Assembly (NCBI RefSeq): GCF_000503215.1
Contig: NZ_AYTD01000011.1
Location: 186,001 to 250,000, forward strand
Source: Pseudomonas canadensis
GTDB taxonomy: Bacteria > Pseudomonadota > Gammaproteobacteria > Pseudomonadales > Pseudomonadaceae
Length of the DNA: 64,000 bases
Direction: 5' to 3'
The translations under genes were made by a program, and so were the position numbers. The notes beneath the pieces were generated by a model that ran no database searches, was not told the origin of the DNA, and worked only from the letters and a program-made list of their open reading frames with translations. Shown here piece after piece: positions 45,623-54,839 of the stretch (position 1 is its first letter; each line of letters starts with the position of its first letter).

Positions 45623-45792
45623 GTGGTGAACGGGCTTCCTGTGGTGCACGGGCTTGTTGTGGTGAGCGGGCTTGCCCCGCGTTGGGGCGCGAAGCGGCCC
45701 CTATCAAGACCACCGCAGTGTTTCAGGCAAAACCGCGTTGCCTGGACTTGGGGCCGCTTCGCAGCCCAACGCAGGACAAGCCTGCTCGCCAC
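45623..45792. repeat. REP/BIME element E (right flank of RAYT)
   Basis: Arms GTGGTGAACGGGCTTC, GTGGTGCACGGGCTTG and GTGGTGAGCGGGCTTGCCCCGCG, a middle section with CAGTGTTTCAGGCAAAACCGCG and TGCCTGGACTTGGGG, and a right arm CAACGCAGGACAAGCCTGCT to CGCCAC. It has the same order and orientation as element D, so the RAYT is bracketed by direct copies. Confidence 0.88.
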
Positions 45793-45814
45793 AGGAAATC
45801 TGTTTCTTTATTCA

Positions 45815-46255
45815 TCAGTCCCCCAGCGGCGGCAGCCGTCGTTTCACCGGGGTTTTCTTAACGATCGCGGTGTTGGTCTCGGCGTAGGCATTCAGCTTAT
45901 CGAGCAGGCTGTCCAGATGATCCATGGTGCGCACATGCAGCCGTGCGATGAAGCAGTCCTCGCCGGTCACCTTGTCGCACTCGGTGAACTCGGGAATCGC
46001 CTGGATCTGCCGCTCCACCTCCTGCAATTTGCCGGGCAACGGACGGATGCGCACGATGGCTTGCAGCAGGTAGCCAAAGTGCCTGGGGTCGATGTCGACG
46101 GTGTAATGGGTCAGCACGCCGCGCTCTTCGAGACGACGCAAACGTTCGCCGACACTGGGCGAAGACAACCCGGTAATGCCGGCCAGGGCCTTGAGGGATA
46201 GGCGCGAGTCATCCATCAAGGCGGCGATGAGTTGCTGGTCGATGGTGTCAATCAT
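45815..46255 (-). CDS. Lrp/AsnC-family regulator
   Basis: 146 residues from the ATG at 46255 (AGGTGA 6 nt upstream). AsnC-type helix-turn-helix: DDSRLSLKALAGITGLSSPSV (cited as LSLKALAGITGLSSPSV), then RLRRLEERGVLTHYTVDIDP and a RAM ligand domain with FTECDKVTGEDCFI. It is divergent from an EamA transporter gene, the usual pairing in which an Lrp-type protein controls an amino-acid exporter. Confidence 0.92.
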   Translation of the reverse strand: MIDTIDQQLIAALMDDSRLSLKALAGITGLSSPSVGERLRRLEERGVLTHYTVDIDPRHFGYLLQAIVRIRPLPGKLQEVERQIQAIPEFTECDKVTGEDCFIARLHVRTMDHLDSLLDKLNAYAETNTAIVKKTPVKRRLPPLGD

Positions 46256-46364
46256 GGTGTTCACCTAATAAGTAAAGGCAATCCAGCGGTTTGGCCTTTT
46301 TTAGGCGCTGGAGCCGCTGCTGAGCAGATTGCCATAATTGAGCCTCACTTGAGGAGCTTCAATC

Positions 46365-47267
46365 ATGGACACATCCATCCGTCGCGGGTCGTGGGAAATG
46401 ATCGCCGCCATGCTGATCTCGGGCACCATTGGCTGGTTTGTACTGGTCTCTGGCGTGTCAGTGATCGAAGTGGTGTTCTGGCGCTGCGTGATCGGCGGGC
46501 TGACGCTGTTGCTGGTCTGTGCACTGCTGGGTTATTTGCGCCTGGACCTGCTGACCTGGGCCAAGCTAGGCCTGGCGATGCTCAGTGGCGTGGCGATTGT
46601 TGGCAATTGGTTGCTGCTGTTCGAATCCTATTCCCGCGCGTCGATTGCCATCAGCACGGCGGTGTACAACGTGCAGCCGTTCATGCTGGTGATGCTGGCG
46701 GCGCTGTTCCTGGGGGAAAGGATTACCGTGCAGAAACTGGCGTGGTTGAGTGTGGCGTTCCTGGGGATGCTGGCGATTGTCACCGCTCATGGCGATCACA
46801 AAACCGGCGACGATTACCTGGGCGGTATCGCCTTGGCGCTGGGCGCGGCGTTCCTGTATGCGATTGCGGCGCTGATCATCAAGCGTTTGAAAGAAGTACC
46901 GCCGCATTTGATGGCGTTGATCCAGGTGACCACCGGCGCGCTGTTACTCGCGCCGATGGTGCCTTGGAATAGTCTGCCGGCCACCCCCAATGCCTGGGCG
47001 GCATTGGTGACGCTGGGTGTGGTGCATACCGGTTTGATGTACGTGTTGCTGTACGGCGCGATCCAGAAACTGCCCACGGCCATTACCGGCGCGCTGTCGT
47101 TCATCTACCCGATTGCGGCGATCTTCGTCGATTGGATCGCCTTCGGACACCGCCTGGGTTGGCTGCAATGGCTGGGTGTGGCGGCGATCCTGCTGGCGGC
47201 CGCGGGGTTACAGCGGGGCTGGTGGTGGCCCCGCTCTCAGAGGGTCAGTGCGTACCCTGGAAAATGA
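46365..47267 (+). CDS. EamA/DMT-family transporter
   Basis: 300 residues, ten helices. Motifs: LISGTIGWFVLVSGVSVIEVVFWRC, cited as GTIGWFVLVSG and VVFWRCVIGG; NWLLLFESYSRASIAISTAVYN; FLGERIT. Likely exports an amino acid or threonine-like compound under the divergent Lrp-type regulator. GAGGAG 8 nt before the ATG. The end overlaps the convergent rlhA gene by 23 bp. Confidence 0.9.
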   Translation: MDTSIRRGSWEMIAAMLISGTIGWFVLVSGVSVIEVVFWRCVIGGLTLLLVCALLGYLRLDLLTWAKLGLAMLSGVAIVGNWLLLFESYSRASIAISTAVYNVQPFMLVMLAALFLGERITVQKLAWLSVAFLGMLAIVTAHGDHKTGDDYLGGIALALGAAFLYAIAALIIKRLKEVPPHLMALIQVTTGALLLAPMVPWNSLPATPNAWAALVTLGVVHTGLMYVLLYGAIQKLPTAITGALSFIYPIAAIFVDWIAFGHRLGWLQWLGVAAILLAAAGLQRGWWWPRSQRVSAYPGK

Positions 47268-49224
47268 TGTTTTCCGGGTTGAAGTGCTCCACTGCGCTGC
47301 CTGGCTGCGGCAAACCAAGGATGTGGCCCTTGATCTTGCCCACCACGTGCATTTCGCACGGCTTGCAGTCGAACTTCAGGGTCAGCACTTCATCGCCATG
47401 GATCAACTGCATCGGCGCGACCTTGGTCTTCACGCCCGTGACACCTTTGGCCTGTTTAGGGCACAGGTTGAACGAGAAGCGCAGGCAGTGCTTGGTGATC
47501 ATCACCGGCACTTCGCCGGTTTCTTCGTGGGCTTCGAAGGCGGCGTCGATCAGCTTCACCCCATGACGGTGGTAGAAGTCGCGGGCTTTCTGGTTGTAGA
47601 CGTTGGCGAGGAACGACAAATGCGCATCCGGGTAGACCGGCGGCGGGGTGGTTTCGGCTTTGCGTCCACCGCGCGGATGAGCGGCCACACGGGCAGCGGT
47701 CAGCGCTTCGATCACTTCGCGGCGTAAGGCCTTGAGCTGTGAGTTGGGGATGAAAAACGCCTGCGGCGCATCCAGTTGGATGTCGGTCGCATGGTATTCG
47801 GTGGTGCCCAGTTGGCCGAGCAGGTCGCGCAGGGTATCCAGCGCCTGTTCCGGCTTGTTGGCTACGCCGAACGGGCCGGGCAGGGTGACGCTGGCACTGA
47901 TGCCTTCTTCGCTGGTGGCGGTGACTTCCAGCTGTGCTTCGCGCAGACGAGCAGCCCAGGTCAGGCCGATACGGCGCTCGGATGAAGTCTTGAGCAGCGC
48001 CTGTTGCCAGTTGTGGTCGAGGTTACGGTTCAACGGGTGGTTCGGGCGCAGTTGGTGCAGGCCGGCCGGCATTTCGTTCGGCTCGACGCGGTAGCGGTAG
48101 CGCTTCTCGCCATCTTCCTCGAACTCGCCTTTAGGCTCGGCGATGTTGGCACGGAAACCCACCACTTCGCGCTTGATCAGCACGTTAAGACCGTCGCCAT
48201 TGGACAGCGGCTCATGGGTGACCACTTGCAGGTCACGCTTGCCGGCTTTTTCCACCACACCCACCGGCAGGCCGGTGAAGGTCGGGGTGTCGAAGGCGCC
48301 GATGTCGACCTTGCGGTCGGTGACGAAGTAGTCAGTGCTGCCGCGGTGGAAGGTTTTTTCCGGGTCCGGCAGGAAGAAGTGCGCGGTACGGCCGCTGGAC
48401 GCGCGCGCCAGGTCCGGTCGGTCTTCAAGCACATCATCCAGGCGCTGGCGGTAATAGGCGGTGATGTTTTTCACGTAGCCCATGTCCTTGTAGCGGCCCT
48501 CGATCTTGAACGAACGCACGCCGGCTTCGACCAGTGCGCGAATGTTGGCGCTCTGGTTGTTGTCTTTCATCGACAGCAGGTGCTTTTCAAAGGCCACGAC
48601 GCGGCCCTGGTCATCTTTCAAGGTGTACGGCAAACGGCAGGCCTGGGAGCAATCACCCCGGTTGGCGCTGCGGCCGTTCTGTGCGTGAGAGATGTTGCAC
48701 TGCCCGGAGAACGCCACGCACAGGGCGCCGTGGATGAAGAACTCGATGGCGGCATCGGTTTCGTCAGCAATGGCACGGATTTCCTGCAGGTTCAGCTCAC
48801 GGGCCAATACCAGTTGCGAGAAACCGGCCTGGTCGAGGAACTTGGCGCGGCCCAGGGTGCGAATGTCGGTCTGGGTGCTGGCGTGCAGCTCGATGGGCGG
48901 AATATCCAGCTCCATCACGCCCAGGTCTTGCACGATCAATGCGTCGACGCCGGCATCGTAGAGCTGATGGATCAGCTTGCGCGCGGGTTCCAGTTCGTTG
49001 TCATGCAGGATGGTGTTGATGGTGGTGAAGACGCGCGCGTGATAACGACGGGCGAATTCCACCAGTGACGCGATATCGCTCACGTCGTTACAGGCGTTAT
49101 GGCGCGCGCCGAAGCTCGGGCCGCCAATGTACACGGCGTCGGCGCCATGCAGGATCGCCTCGCGCGCGATGGCGACATCGCGGGCAGGGCTGAGCAATTC
49201 CAGGTGATGCTTGGGCAAGGACAT
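47245..49224 (-). CDS. rlhA: 23S rRNA C2501 hydroxylation factor RlhA (peptidase U32 family)
   Basis: 659 residues from the ATG at 49224 (MSLPKHHLELLSPARD), close to the 653 of E. coli RlhA (YdcP) and longer than TrhP/YegQ (~450). U32 signature region: HGALCVAFSGQCNISHAQ (about 180-197) and NRGDCSQACRLPY, with Cys ligands for an Fe-S cluster; further Cys near the C-terminus (LCPKQ, CKPCEMH). It installs 5-hydroxycytidine in 23S rRNA with prephenate-dependent chemistry. The ribosome site is weak. Single gene. The assignment over TrhP rests on length and the C-terminal domain. Confidence 0.85.
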   Translation of the reverse strand: MSLPKHHLELLSPARDVAIAREAILHGADAVYIGGPSFGARHNACNDVSDIASLVEFARRYHARVFTTINTILHDNELEPARKLIHQLYDAGVDALIVQDLGVMELDIPPIELHASTQTDIRTLGRAKFLDQAGFSQLVLARELNLQEIRAIADETDAAIEFFIHGALCVAFSGQCNISHAQNGRSANRGDCSQACRLPYTLKDDQGRVVAFEKHLLSMKDNNQSANIRALVEAGVRSFKIEGRYKDMGYVKNITAYYRQRLDDVLEDRPDLARASSGRTAHFFLPDPEKTFHRGSTDYFVTDRKVDIGAFDTPTFTGLPVGVVEKAGKRDLQVVTHEPLSNGDGLNVLIKREVVGFRANIAEPKGEFEEDGEKRYRYRVEPNEMPAGLHQLRPNHPLNRNLDHNWQQALLKTSSERRIGLTWAARLREAQLEVTATSEEGISASVTLPGPFGVANKPEQALDTLRDLLGQLGTTEYHATDIQLDAPQAFFIPNSQLKALRREVIEALTAARVAAHPRGGRKAETTPPPVYPDAHLSFLANVYNQKARDFYHRHGVKLIDAAFEAHEETGEVPVMITKHCLRFSFNLCPKQAKGVTGVKTKVAPMQLIHGDEVLTLKFDCKPCEMHVVGKIKGHILGLPQPGSAVEHFNPENIIFQGTH

Positions 49225-49294
49225 AGTTTTTTTAGTCAGGCTTGTCACGGTTGAGGCGCGCATTGTAGCTGTGAAATGCCTGACCGGCACCCAC

Positions 49295-49675
49295 TCAGGC
49301 TTGAGCGGCCATCGCGGTGACTTCCACGCGCATGCCGTCTACCGCCAACGCGGCAACGCCAACCGCCGCACGCACGGGCCAGGGCTTGGCAAAGAAGCGT
49401 TTGTAGACCTCGTTGAAGGCGGCACGATCAGCCATATCCGTCAGATAAATGGTCAGGTGCATCACCCGGTCCATGGAGCTACCGGCCTTTTCCAGGGCGA
49501 CTTTCAAGGCTTGCAGGGTGCATTCGCTTTGCAGGGTGATATCGCCCAGTTCCAGGCTGCCATCGGCGCGGGTCGGGATCTGGGTGGACACCAGGATGCC
49601 GTTGAAGCCAATCACATCCGAAGAAATCGAGTCGGCATCGGGATCCGGGGTGTAGTGCAGGTCGTGGTTAGCCAT
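49295..49675 (-). CDS. RidA-family protein
   Basis: 126 residues with the YjgF/YER057c/UK114 fold: VLVSTQIPTRADGSL, ALKVALEKAGSSMDRV, LTIYLTDMADRAAFNEVYKRFF and a late ARAAVGVAALAVDGMRVEV-like end (VRAAVGVAALAVDGMRVEV). The conserved Arg of VRAAVGV, needed for 2-iminoacid deaminase activity in RidA, is present. It removes reactive enamines/imines formed by PLP enzymes; the exact subgroup is uncertain. Confidence 0.9.
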   Translation of the reverse strand: MANHDLHYTPDPDADSISSDVIGFNGILVSTQIPTRADGSLELGDITLQSECTLQALKVALEKAGSSMDRVMHLTIYLTDMADRAAFNEVYKRFFAKPWPVRAAVGVAALAVDGMRVEVTAMAAQA

Positions 49676-49740
49676 GGGCGCCTCTCGTTGGCAGGTTCAG
49701 AAAGGCGCCCATGGTCCCCGAAATATACCGCAGGGGCAAA

Positions 49741-51009
49741 CTACGCCCAGCGGCGGAACAGCACGCTGGCATTCACGCCGCCAAAGCCGAAGCCGTTGGA
49801 TAGCGCGTATTCAATGGGCATCGGCCGGGCTGTACCGCGCAGCAGGTCCAGGCCATCCGCAAGCGCGTCGGGGGTTTCCAGGTTGAGGGTGACCGGGGCG
49901 ACCTGATCGCGCAGGGCGAGTACGGTGAAGATGGCTTCGATACCGCCCGCAGCGCCCAACAGGTGACCGGTGGCGGATTTGGTCGAGCTGATCGCCGGGC
50001 TGCCGTTAGCGCCAAATACCGTCCTGATCGCCGCCAGTTCGCCTTTATCGCCCACTGGTGTGGAAGTCGCGTGAGTGTTCAAGTACTGCACCTGGGCCGC
50101 CTCGATTCCTGCCTGGCGCAAGGCTTGGTGCATGGCACGTCGCGCACCATCGCCATCTTCCGGGCCGGCCGTCATGTGATAGGCGTCGGCACTGGTGCCG
50201 TAGCCCACCAACTCCGCAATCGGCTGCGCGCCACGGGCCAGGGCGTGTTCGAGTGCTTCGATGACCAGGATGCCAGCGCCTTCGCCCATGACAAAACCGT
50301 CGCGCGCCTGGTCGAATGGCCGCGAAGCCCGCTCAGGGCTGTCATTGAAGTCGCTGGACAGGGCTCGCGCTGCCGCAAAACCGGCCAGACTGACCCGGTG
50401 AATCGCCGCTTCGGCGCCGCCGCACACCGCCACATCGACTTCACCGGCACGAATCATCCGCGCCGCATCACCGATAGCCTGCACACCCGCGGCACAGGCG
50501 GTCACCGGCGCACCCAACGGGCCTTTCAAACCGTAATTGATCGACACATGCCCGGCGGCCATGTTGCTCAAGAAGGACGGGATGGTAAACGGGGACAATC
50601 GGCGCGGGCCTTTGCTGTCAGTGGTGCGCACTGCATCGGCAATCGCCGGGAAACCGCCGACGCCAGACGCAATGATGGTCGCCGTGCGCTCCTGTTGTTC
50701 CACTGTGTTCGGCGCCCAGCCGGCCTGCTTCAAGGCTTCATCCGCCGCCGCCAGTGCGAACAGGATAAAGCGGTCCATCTTGCGTTGTTCCTTGGCTGCG
50801 AGCAGGCGATCCGGGTCAAATCCGGCTTCCGGGTCCTGCACGTTGCTTTGTACCTGGCCACCGATACTGACGGCCAAGTCACCGATCAACTCTTCCGGCA
50901 GGCGACGAATGCCCGATTGCCCGGCCAACAGGCGGCGCCAGGTAGATTCCACGTCAGCGCCCAACGGCGTCAGCGCGCCCATACCTGTCACAACAATGCG
51001 TTTACTCAT
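49741..51009 (-). CDS. fabF: Stand-alone beta-ketoacyl-ACP synthase II (FabF-type)
   Basis: 422 residues from the ATG at 51009. Cys-His-His catalytic set: Cys172 in VTACAAG, His in NTHATSTPVGD, His in KSATGHLLGAAG. It condenses malonyl-ACP with acyl-ACP. It is not next to acpP or fabD, so it is probably a second copy apart from the main fab cluster, perhaps serving a special acyl chain. It is divergent from an HxlR regulator gene with a ~107-bp shared gap, suggesting inducible expression. Confidence 0.92.
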   Translation of the reverse strand: MSKRIVVTGMGALTPLGADVESTWRRLLAGQSGIRRLPEELIGDLAVSIGGQVQSNVQDPEAGFDPDRLLAAKEQRKMDRFILFALAAADEALKQAGWAPNTVEQQERTATIIASGVGGFPAIADAVRTTDSKGPRRLSPFTIPSFLSNMAAGHVSINYGLKGPLGAPVTACAAGVQAIGDAARMIRAGEVDVAVCGGAEAAIHRVSLAGFAAARALSSDFNDSPERASRPFDQARDGFVMGEGAGILVIEALEHALARGAQPIAELVGYGTSADAYHMTAGPEDGDGARRAMHQALRQAGIEAAQVQYLNTHATSTPVGDKGELAAIRTVFGANGSPAISSTKSATGHLLGAAGGIEAIFTVLALRDQVAPVTLNLETPDALADGLDLLRGTARPMPIEYALSNGFGFGGVNASVLFRRWA

Positions 51010-51116
51010 GATCAATCGACTCCGGTTGCGGTGAGGGAACAGACCCTATGGACGTCACTATCATCATGAAAGTAACATGGCGTCACACAGATTTGCACTG
51101 ACCCACAGGAATCCCC

Positions 51117-51605
51117 ATGCAACGCAAGTCCCTCATCAGCGACGAATGCCCCATCGCCCGCAGCCTTGAGCGGGTAGGGGAGTGGTGGAGCATTCTGATC
51201 ATGCGCGACGCCTTGCACGGCCTGCGCCGCTTCGACGAGTTCTCGCGCAGCCTGGGCATCGCGCCGAATATGTTGACGCGCCGCCTCAACGCGTTGGTGG
51301 AGGCGGGCATGCTCGAACGCCAGGCCTACAGCGAGCGTCCGCCGCGCTACGAATATGTGCCGACGGAAAAGGGCGAGGATTTCCGCATGGTGCTGATGTC
51401 GCTGGTGGCCTGGGGCAATCGGCATTACGCCGAGGAGGGTACCAGTGTCGAGTTGGTGGAGCGTGGGACGGGCAGGCCGGTACAACCAATGCTCGCAAGT
51501 GCCGAGGGGCAGGTCGTGCCGATGGATCAGTGCGTTTTGCAGGCTGGCCCTGCTGCGAGCAGCGGCATGCGAGAGCGGTTGTCACTGCCCGACGCAAAGC
51601 CCTGA
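51117..51605 (+). CDS. HxlR-family regulator
   Basis: 162 residues. Winged-helix HxlR core: CPIARSLERVGEWWSILIMRDAL (cited as LERVGEWWSILIMRDAL), FDEFSRSLGIAPNMLTRRL, LVEAGMLERQ, YEYVPTEKG. The N-terminal Cys (SDECPIARS) is at the position of redox-sensing Cys in HypR/QorR-like members, so thiol or quinone sensing is possible. A ~40-residue C-terminal extension follows. Likely controls the divergent fabF. Confidence 0.9.
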   Translation: MQRKSLISDECPIARSLERVGEWWSILIMRDALHGLRRFDEFSRSLGIAPNMLTRRLNALVEAGMLERQAYSERPPRYEYVPTEKGEDFRMVLMSLVAWGNRHYAEEGTSVELVERGTGRPVQPMLASAEGQVVPMDQCVLQAGPAASSGMRERLSLPDAKP

Positions 51606-51728
51606 GTAACGGGGCCTCCAGCAATAATCTGGCGCCAAAAAATAAACATTTATGCCGCATAAAGTCGCGTATTTCCCAGCCGATAGCCAATCAAGAGATC
51701 GGTTTTTCCGCACGGCTGAGGGTACGTC

Positions 51729-53084
51729 ATGTTCAATAAAGCACTCAAAACAGAACTGGCGGCCAGGACGGCCGAATCCACTGAGTACAAAGGACTGATT
51801 GTCGCGCTGGAACGCTCCATGGCCGTGGTCGAATTCGATCTCAATGGCAAGGTATTGCGCGCCAACGATAATTTTCTCAAGACCCTGGGCTACAGCGCGG
51901 ATCAATTGGTCGGCAAATCCCACCGCGACTTTTGCTTGCCGGCGCTGACCAGTAGTTCGGCCTATAGCCAATTCTGGAGTGATTTGAAAGCCGGCAAGTT
52001 CGTTTCAGGCACCTTCAAACGGGTTCATGCCAACGGCAAGACCATCTGGCTGGAAGCGAGTTACAACCCGGTCCTGGATGAACGCGGACAAGTGCTGAAA
52101 GTGGTCAAGTACGCCTTGGACGTCACCGATAAAGTGGAGGTGGAAGCGGCCACCTCCAGCAAACTGGTCGCTCTGGACCGGGCCATGGCCGTGATCGAGT
52201 TCGACCTTGGCGGCCAAGTATTGGACGCGAATACAAACTTCTTGAACGTGATGGGGTATTCGCTGGCGGAACTCAAAGGCAAACACCACCGCTTGTTTTG
52301 CGAGCCGACCCTGATCAACAGCCACGAATACACCGATTTCTGGCGTCGCCTGAACAATGGCGAATTTTTTACCGGGCAATTCAAGCGCCTGGGCAAACAT
52401 GGCCGGGTGGTGTGGTTGGAAGCCAGTTACAACCCTGTCTATGACGGCGACGGCAAGCTGATCAAGATCGTCAAGTTCGCCAGCGACATCACCGAGCGCG
52501 TGGAAAAATTCGAAGAAGACTCCCGTGGTGCGTCGCGGGCCTACCATATTTCCTCCGAGACCGAGCGTTTTGCCGAACATGGCACCCAGGTGATCCAGGA
52601 GACTGCCAGCGAAATGCGCCGCATCGCCGACAGCATCGGCGCCTCTGCGCGGCTGGTGGGGCAACTGGGCGATCGTTCCGAGCAGATCACTGCCATCGTC
52701 AACACCATTCGTGGGATTGCCGACCAGACCAATCTGTTGGCCCTCAACGCAGCGATTGAGGCAGCGCGTGCGGGGGATCAAGGGCGAGGCTTTGCGGTGG
52801 TAGCCGATGAAGTCCGGCAACTGGCCGGGCGGACCAGCCGCTCGACCGCGGAAATTGCCGAGATGATCGGCATGATCCTCTCGGAAACCCGTGACGCAGT
52901 GACCAGCATGAACGCCACCCAGGAGGGCGCGCAACGCGGCGTCAGCTTGGCTGATCAGGCGGGTTCGGTGATCTTGCAGATTCGCACCAGCACCAGTGAC
53001 GCGGTGGAGGCGGTGAGCATGTTTGCGTCGAAGCTGGATGAGTCGGAAGTCATTCCCAAGACCGCAGTGGGTTGGGTGGGCTGA
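51729..53084 (+). CDS. Soluble PAS-PAS chemoreceptor-like protein (BdlA type)
   Basis: 451 residues, no membrane segment. Two similar PAS domains (about 25-140 and 145-260; [22 protein letters not shown] and [17 protein letters not shown], quoted as [13 protein letters not shown] and [13 protein letters not shown]), each followed by [20 protein letters not shown] and WLEASYNPV. The methyl-accepting domain is present only as the signalling tip ([19 protein letters not shown]). This matches BdlA of P. aeruginosa, a biofilm-dispersal regulator. A cytoplasmic redox/nutrient sensor acting through c-di-GMP or Che proteins is the likely role. Confidence 0.88.
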   Translation: MFNKALKTELAARTAESTEYKGLIVALERSMAVVEFDLNGKVLRANDNFLKTLGYSADQLVGKSHRDFCLPALTSSSAYSQFWSDLKAGKFVSGTFKRVHANGKTIWLEASYNPVLDERGQVLKVVKYALDVTDKVEVEAATSSKLVALDRAMAVIEFDLGGQVLDANTNFLNVMGYSLAELKGKHHRLFCEPTLINSHEYTDFWRRLNNGEFFTGQFKRLGKHGRVVWLEASYNPVYDGDGKLIKIVKFASDITERVEKFEEDSRGASRAYHISSETERFAEHGTQVIQETASEMRRIADSIGASARLVGQLGDRSEQITAIVNTIRGIADQTNLLALNAAIEAARAGDQGRGFAVVADEVRQLAGRTSRSTAEIAEMIGMILSETRDAVTSMNATQEGAQRGVSLADQAGSVILQIRTSTSDAVEAVSMFASKLDESEVIPKTAVGWVG

Positions 53085-53093
53085 TGCAGCCCA

Positions 53094-53121
53094 GTGGTGA
53101 GGGAGCTTGCCCCCTCACCAC
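53094..53121. repeat. Single REP hairpin, probable terminator
   Basis: GTGGTGAGGG-AGCTTGCC-CCCTCACCAC, a perfect 10-bp stem, 9 nt after the chemoreceptor stop and 9 nt after the converging oprD-family stop. It is a lone REP-type unit with the GTGG lead and probably also serves as a bidirectional terminator. Confidence 0.8.
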
Positions 53122-53130
53122 AAAGGCCAC

Positions 53131-54453
53131 TTACAGTAGCGTAAACGGATAATCGACGATCAACCGCAGCTCATTGAGATCACCATCGCGCTGGTCGGCG
53201 TTTGAGGCCACGATCGCATCACGCAGGCGCAACGACAGGTTTTTCGCCGGACCGCTCTGGATCACGTACTTGGCTTCCACATCCGTCTCGTGGTGGGCGC
53301 CATCGGCACCGTAGTCGCCTACGTAGGCGCTGTGGTCCGGTGTGTGGGTGCCATTGATGTCGGAACCGTTGATGTAGCGCGCCATGAAACTCAGCCCCGG
53401 CACGCCATAACTGGCCACGTTGAGGTCATAACGGATACCCCACGACTGCTCGCCCGGGCCGTTGAAGTCGCCCCATTGCACCGAGTTGGCCAGGTACACC
53501 GAATCACCGCCTTCGCCCGCACCGTTGTTGCCAGTGCCGATGTAGTCGAACGGCGTGTCGCCATGCACTTTCTGGAACGACAGCGTCAGCGTGTGCGCCT
53601 GCAGGAACGAGTAGGCTGCCGCCACCGAGTAGGTGGTGTTGTTGATCGCCCCGGCCTTGGCGCTGCCCGTGTCGAGGGTGCGGTACAGGTTGCCGTCCAG
53701 CGCCAGGGACTGGTCATGCGCCAGCGCAATCACATAGTTGAGGTTGGTGTAGTACTGGCGCCAGATGTCTTCCAGCTCGCCGGCATACAGCGTGGCGCTC
53801 AGGGACGGGGTAAAGGTGTATTTGCCGCCGACAAAGCTTGCGCTGTTGGCGGCGATGTTGGCGTAGGTCGCATAGATATCGTGGTCATGGTTGCTGGTCA
53901 TGCCGCTGTTGGTGCTGGTGAAGTGCCCGGCTTCCAGGTCCAGGCCGGTGATTTCGCTGCTGGTCAGGTCGAAACCGGTGGCGGTCTGCGGCAACAGGCG
54001 GGTGCCGCCGGTGGCGAAGACCGGGGCGGTGGGCTGCATGTCACCGAATTTGAGTTGGGTCTTGGACACTTTGATTTTCACGGCGGCGCCAACCGAGCCG
54101 TAGGCGTCTTCGGGATCGCCGTGCCGGTCGGTCGGCAGGTTGCCGGTGCCCGCGTATTCATGGGTGGCATCCAGTTTCAGCCCGCCGTAGGCATAGGCAT
54201 CCACCCCGAAACCAATGGTGCCTTGGGTAAAGCCCGAGGCGTAGTTGAGCATTGCGCCTTGGGTCCAGTCGCGGTTGTCAGCCCGACCGCCTTCACGGTT
54301 GCGGTTCATGTAGTAGTTGCGCAGCAGCCCGGTGATGCTGCTGCCCTCGATAAACCCCTTGGCATCTGCCTGGTCGCTGACGGACTCTGCAAAGGCCATT
54401 TGGCTGATACCGGCACACACCGCCAGTGCTAACAGGCTCGACTGTTTAATCAT
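53131..54453 (-). CDS. OprD-family outer-membrane porin
   Basis: 440 residues from the ATG at 54453 (MIKQSSLLALAVC), signal peptide to about residue 22 (MAFA). OprD features: FIEGSSITGLLRNYYMNRN, NRDWTQGAMLNYASGFTQG (cited separately), GGTRLLPQTATGFDLTSSE, and a C-terminal ELRLIVDYPFTLL-like end. It is an 18-strand channel for small carboxylates or basic amino acids. Neighbours give no hint of the substrate. Confidence 0.92.
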   Translation of the reverse strand: MIKQSSLLALAVCAGISQMAFAESVSDQADAKGFIEGSSITGLLRNYYMNRNREGGRADNRDWTQGAMLNYASGFTQGTIGFGVDAYAYGGLKLDATHEYAGTGNLPTDRHGDPEDAYGSVGAAVKIKVSKTQLKFGDMQPTAPVFATGGTRLLPQTATGFDLTSSEITGLDLEAGHFTSTNSGMTSNHDHDIYATYANIAANSASFVGGKYTFTPSLSATLYAGELEDIWRQYYTNLNYVIALAHDQSLALDGNLYRTLDTGSAKAGAINNTTYSVAAAYSFLQAHTLTLSFQKVHGDTPFDYIGTGNNGAGEGGDSVYLANSVQWGDFNGPGEQSWGIRYDLNVASYGVPGLSFMARYINGSDINGTHTPDHSAYVGDYGADGAHHETDVEAKYVIQSGPAKNLSLRLRDAIVASNADQRDGDLNELRLIVDYPFTLL

Positions 54454-54727
54454 GTTGTGACTTCCCCGGAATAATGAACGCGCGCACAGAAACACCGCAC
54501 TTATTGGTGGTGCATAACGTGGTATGGGCAGATGTTTGCAGGTGAGCTGTTACGGTTTTTTATTGTGTTCGGCATGGTTGCCGAGGTTGATTCTAAGCCC
54601 AGTCTGCGCGGCCTGTAGCGGTCTTCCGGATGAAACTCGATTAATTAAACTTCACGGTATTTAACCCGGCGCGGGTGTAGCGTTGGGCCTGTCTTAGCCG
54701 CTCTGCTTCGACAAAATCCTTTGGTTG
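54454..54727. other. Intergenic region before orphan terminator
   Basis: Between the oprD-family start (-) and the LysR start at 54840 there are 386 bp. Apart from the terminator at 54728 I see an AT-rich stretch TTAATTAAACTTCACGG (about 54641-54657) that may hold promoter elements, and no coding frame with a ribosome site. A small RNA ending at the terminator is possible. Confidence 0.35.
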
Positions 54728-54755
54728 CCGCCGCAGACTCTGCGGCGGATTTTTT
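54728..54755 (+). terminator. Strong intrinsic terminator with no upstream gene
   Basis: Perfect 9-bp stem CCGCCGCAG-ACT-CTGCGGCGG followed by ATTTTTT. Oriented to stop + strand transcription, yet the nearest + strand gene upstream ends at 53084, beyond another hairpin and the oprD-family gene. It lies 84 nt before the LysR gene. It could end a small RNA or act as a leader attenuator. Confidence 0.8.
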
Positions 54756-54839
54756 GCGTGGGCAGTATTTCCAGTGGGCGGCTTAGTTGAACTCACTTAT
54801 GCTGCGCAACACTGTTGGCTTAACCCATCGAGACGCTGC

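Noticed and set aside
44860..45792. CRISPR array or composite transposon
   Set aside because: The repeats are irregular palindromic REP units without constant spacers, and the RAYT is of the domesticated REP type; no terminal inverted repeats or target duplication were seen.
53290..54432. 380-codon frame antisense to the OprD-family porin
   Set aside because: Shadow frame, Val/Gly/Arg-rich, no signal peptide or domain.
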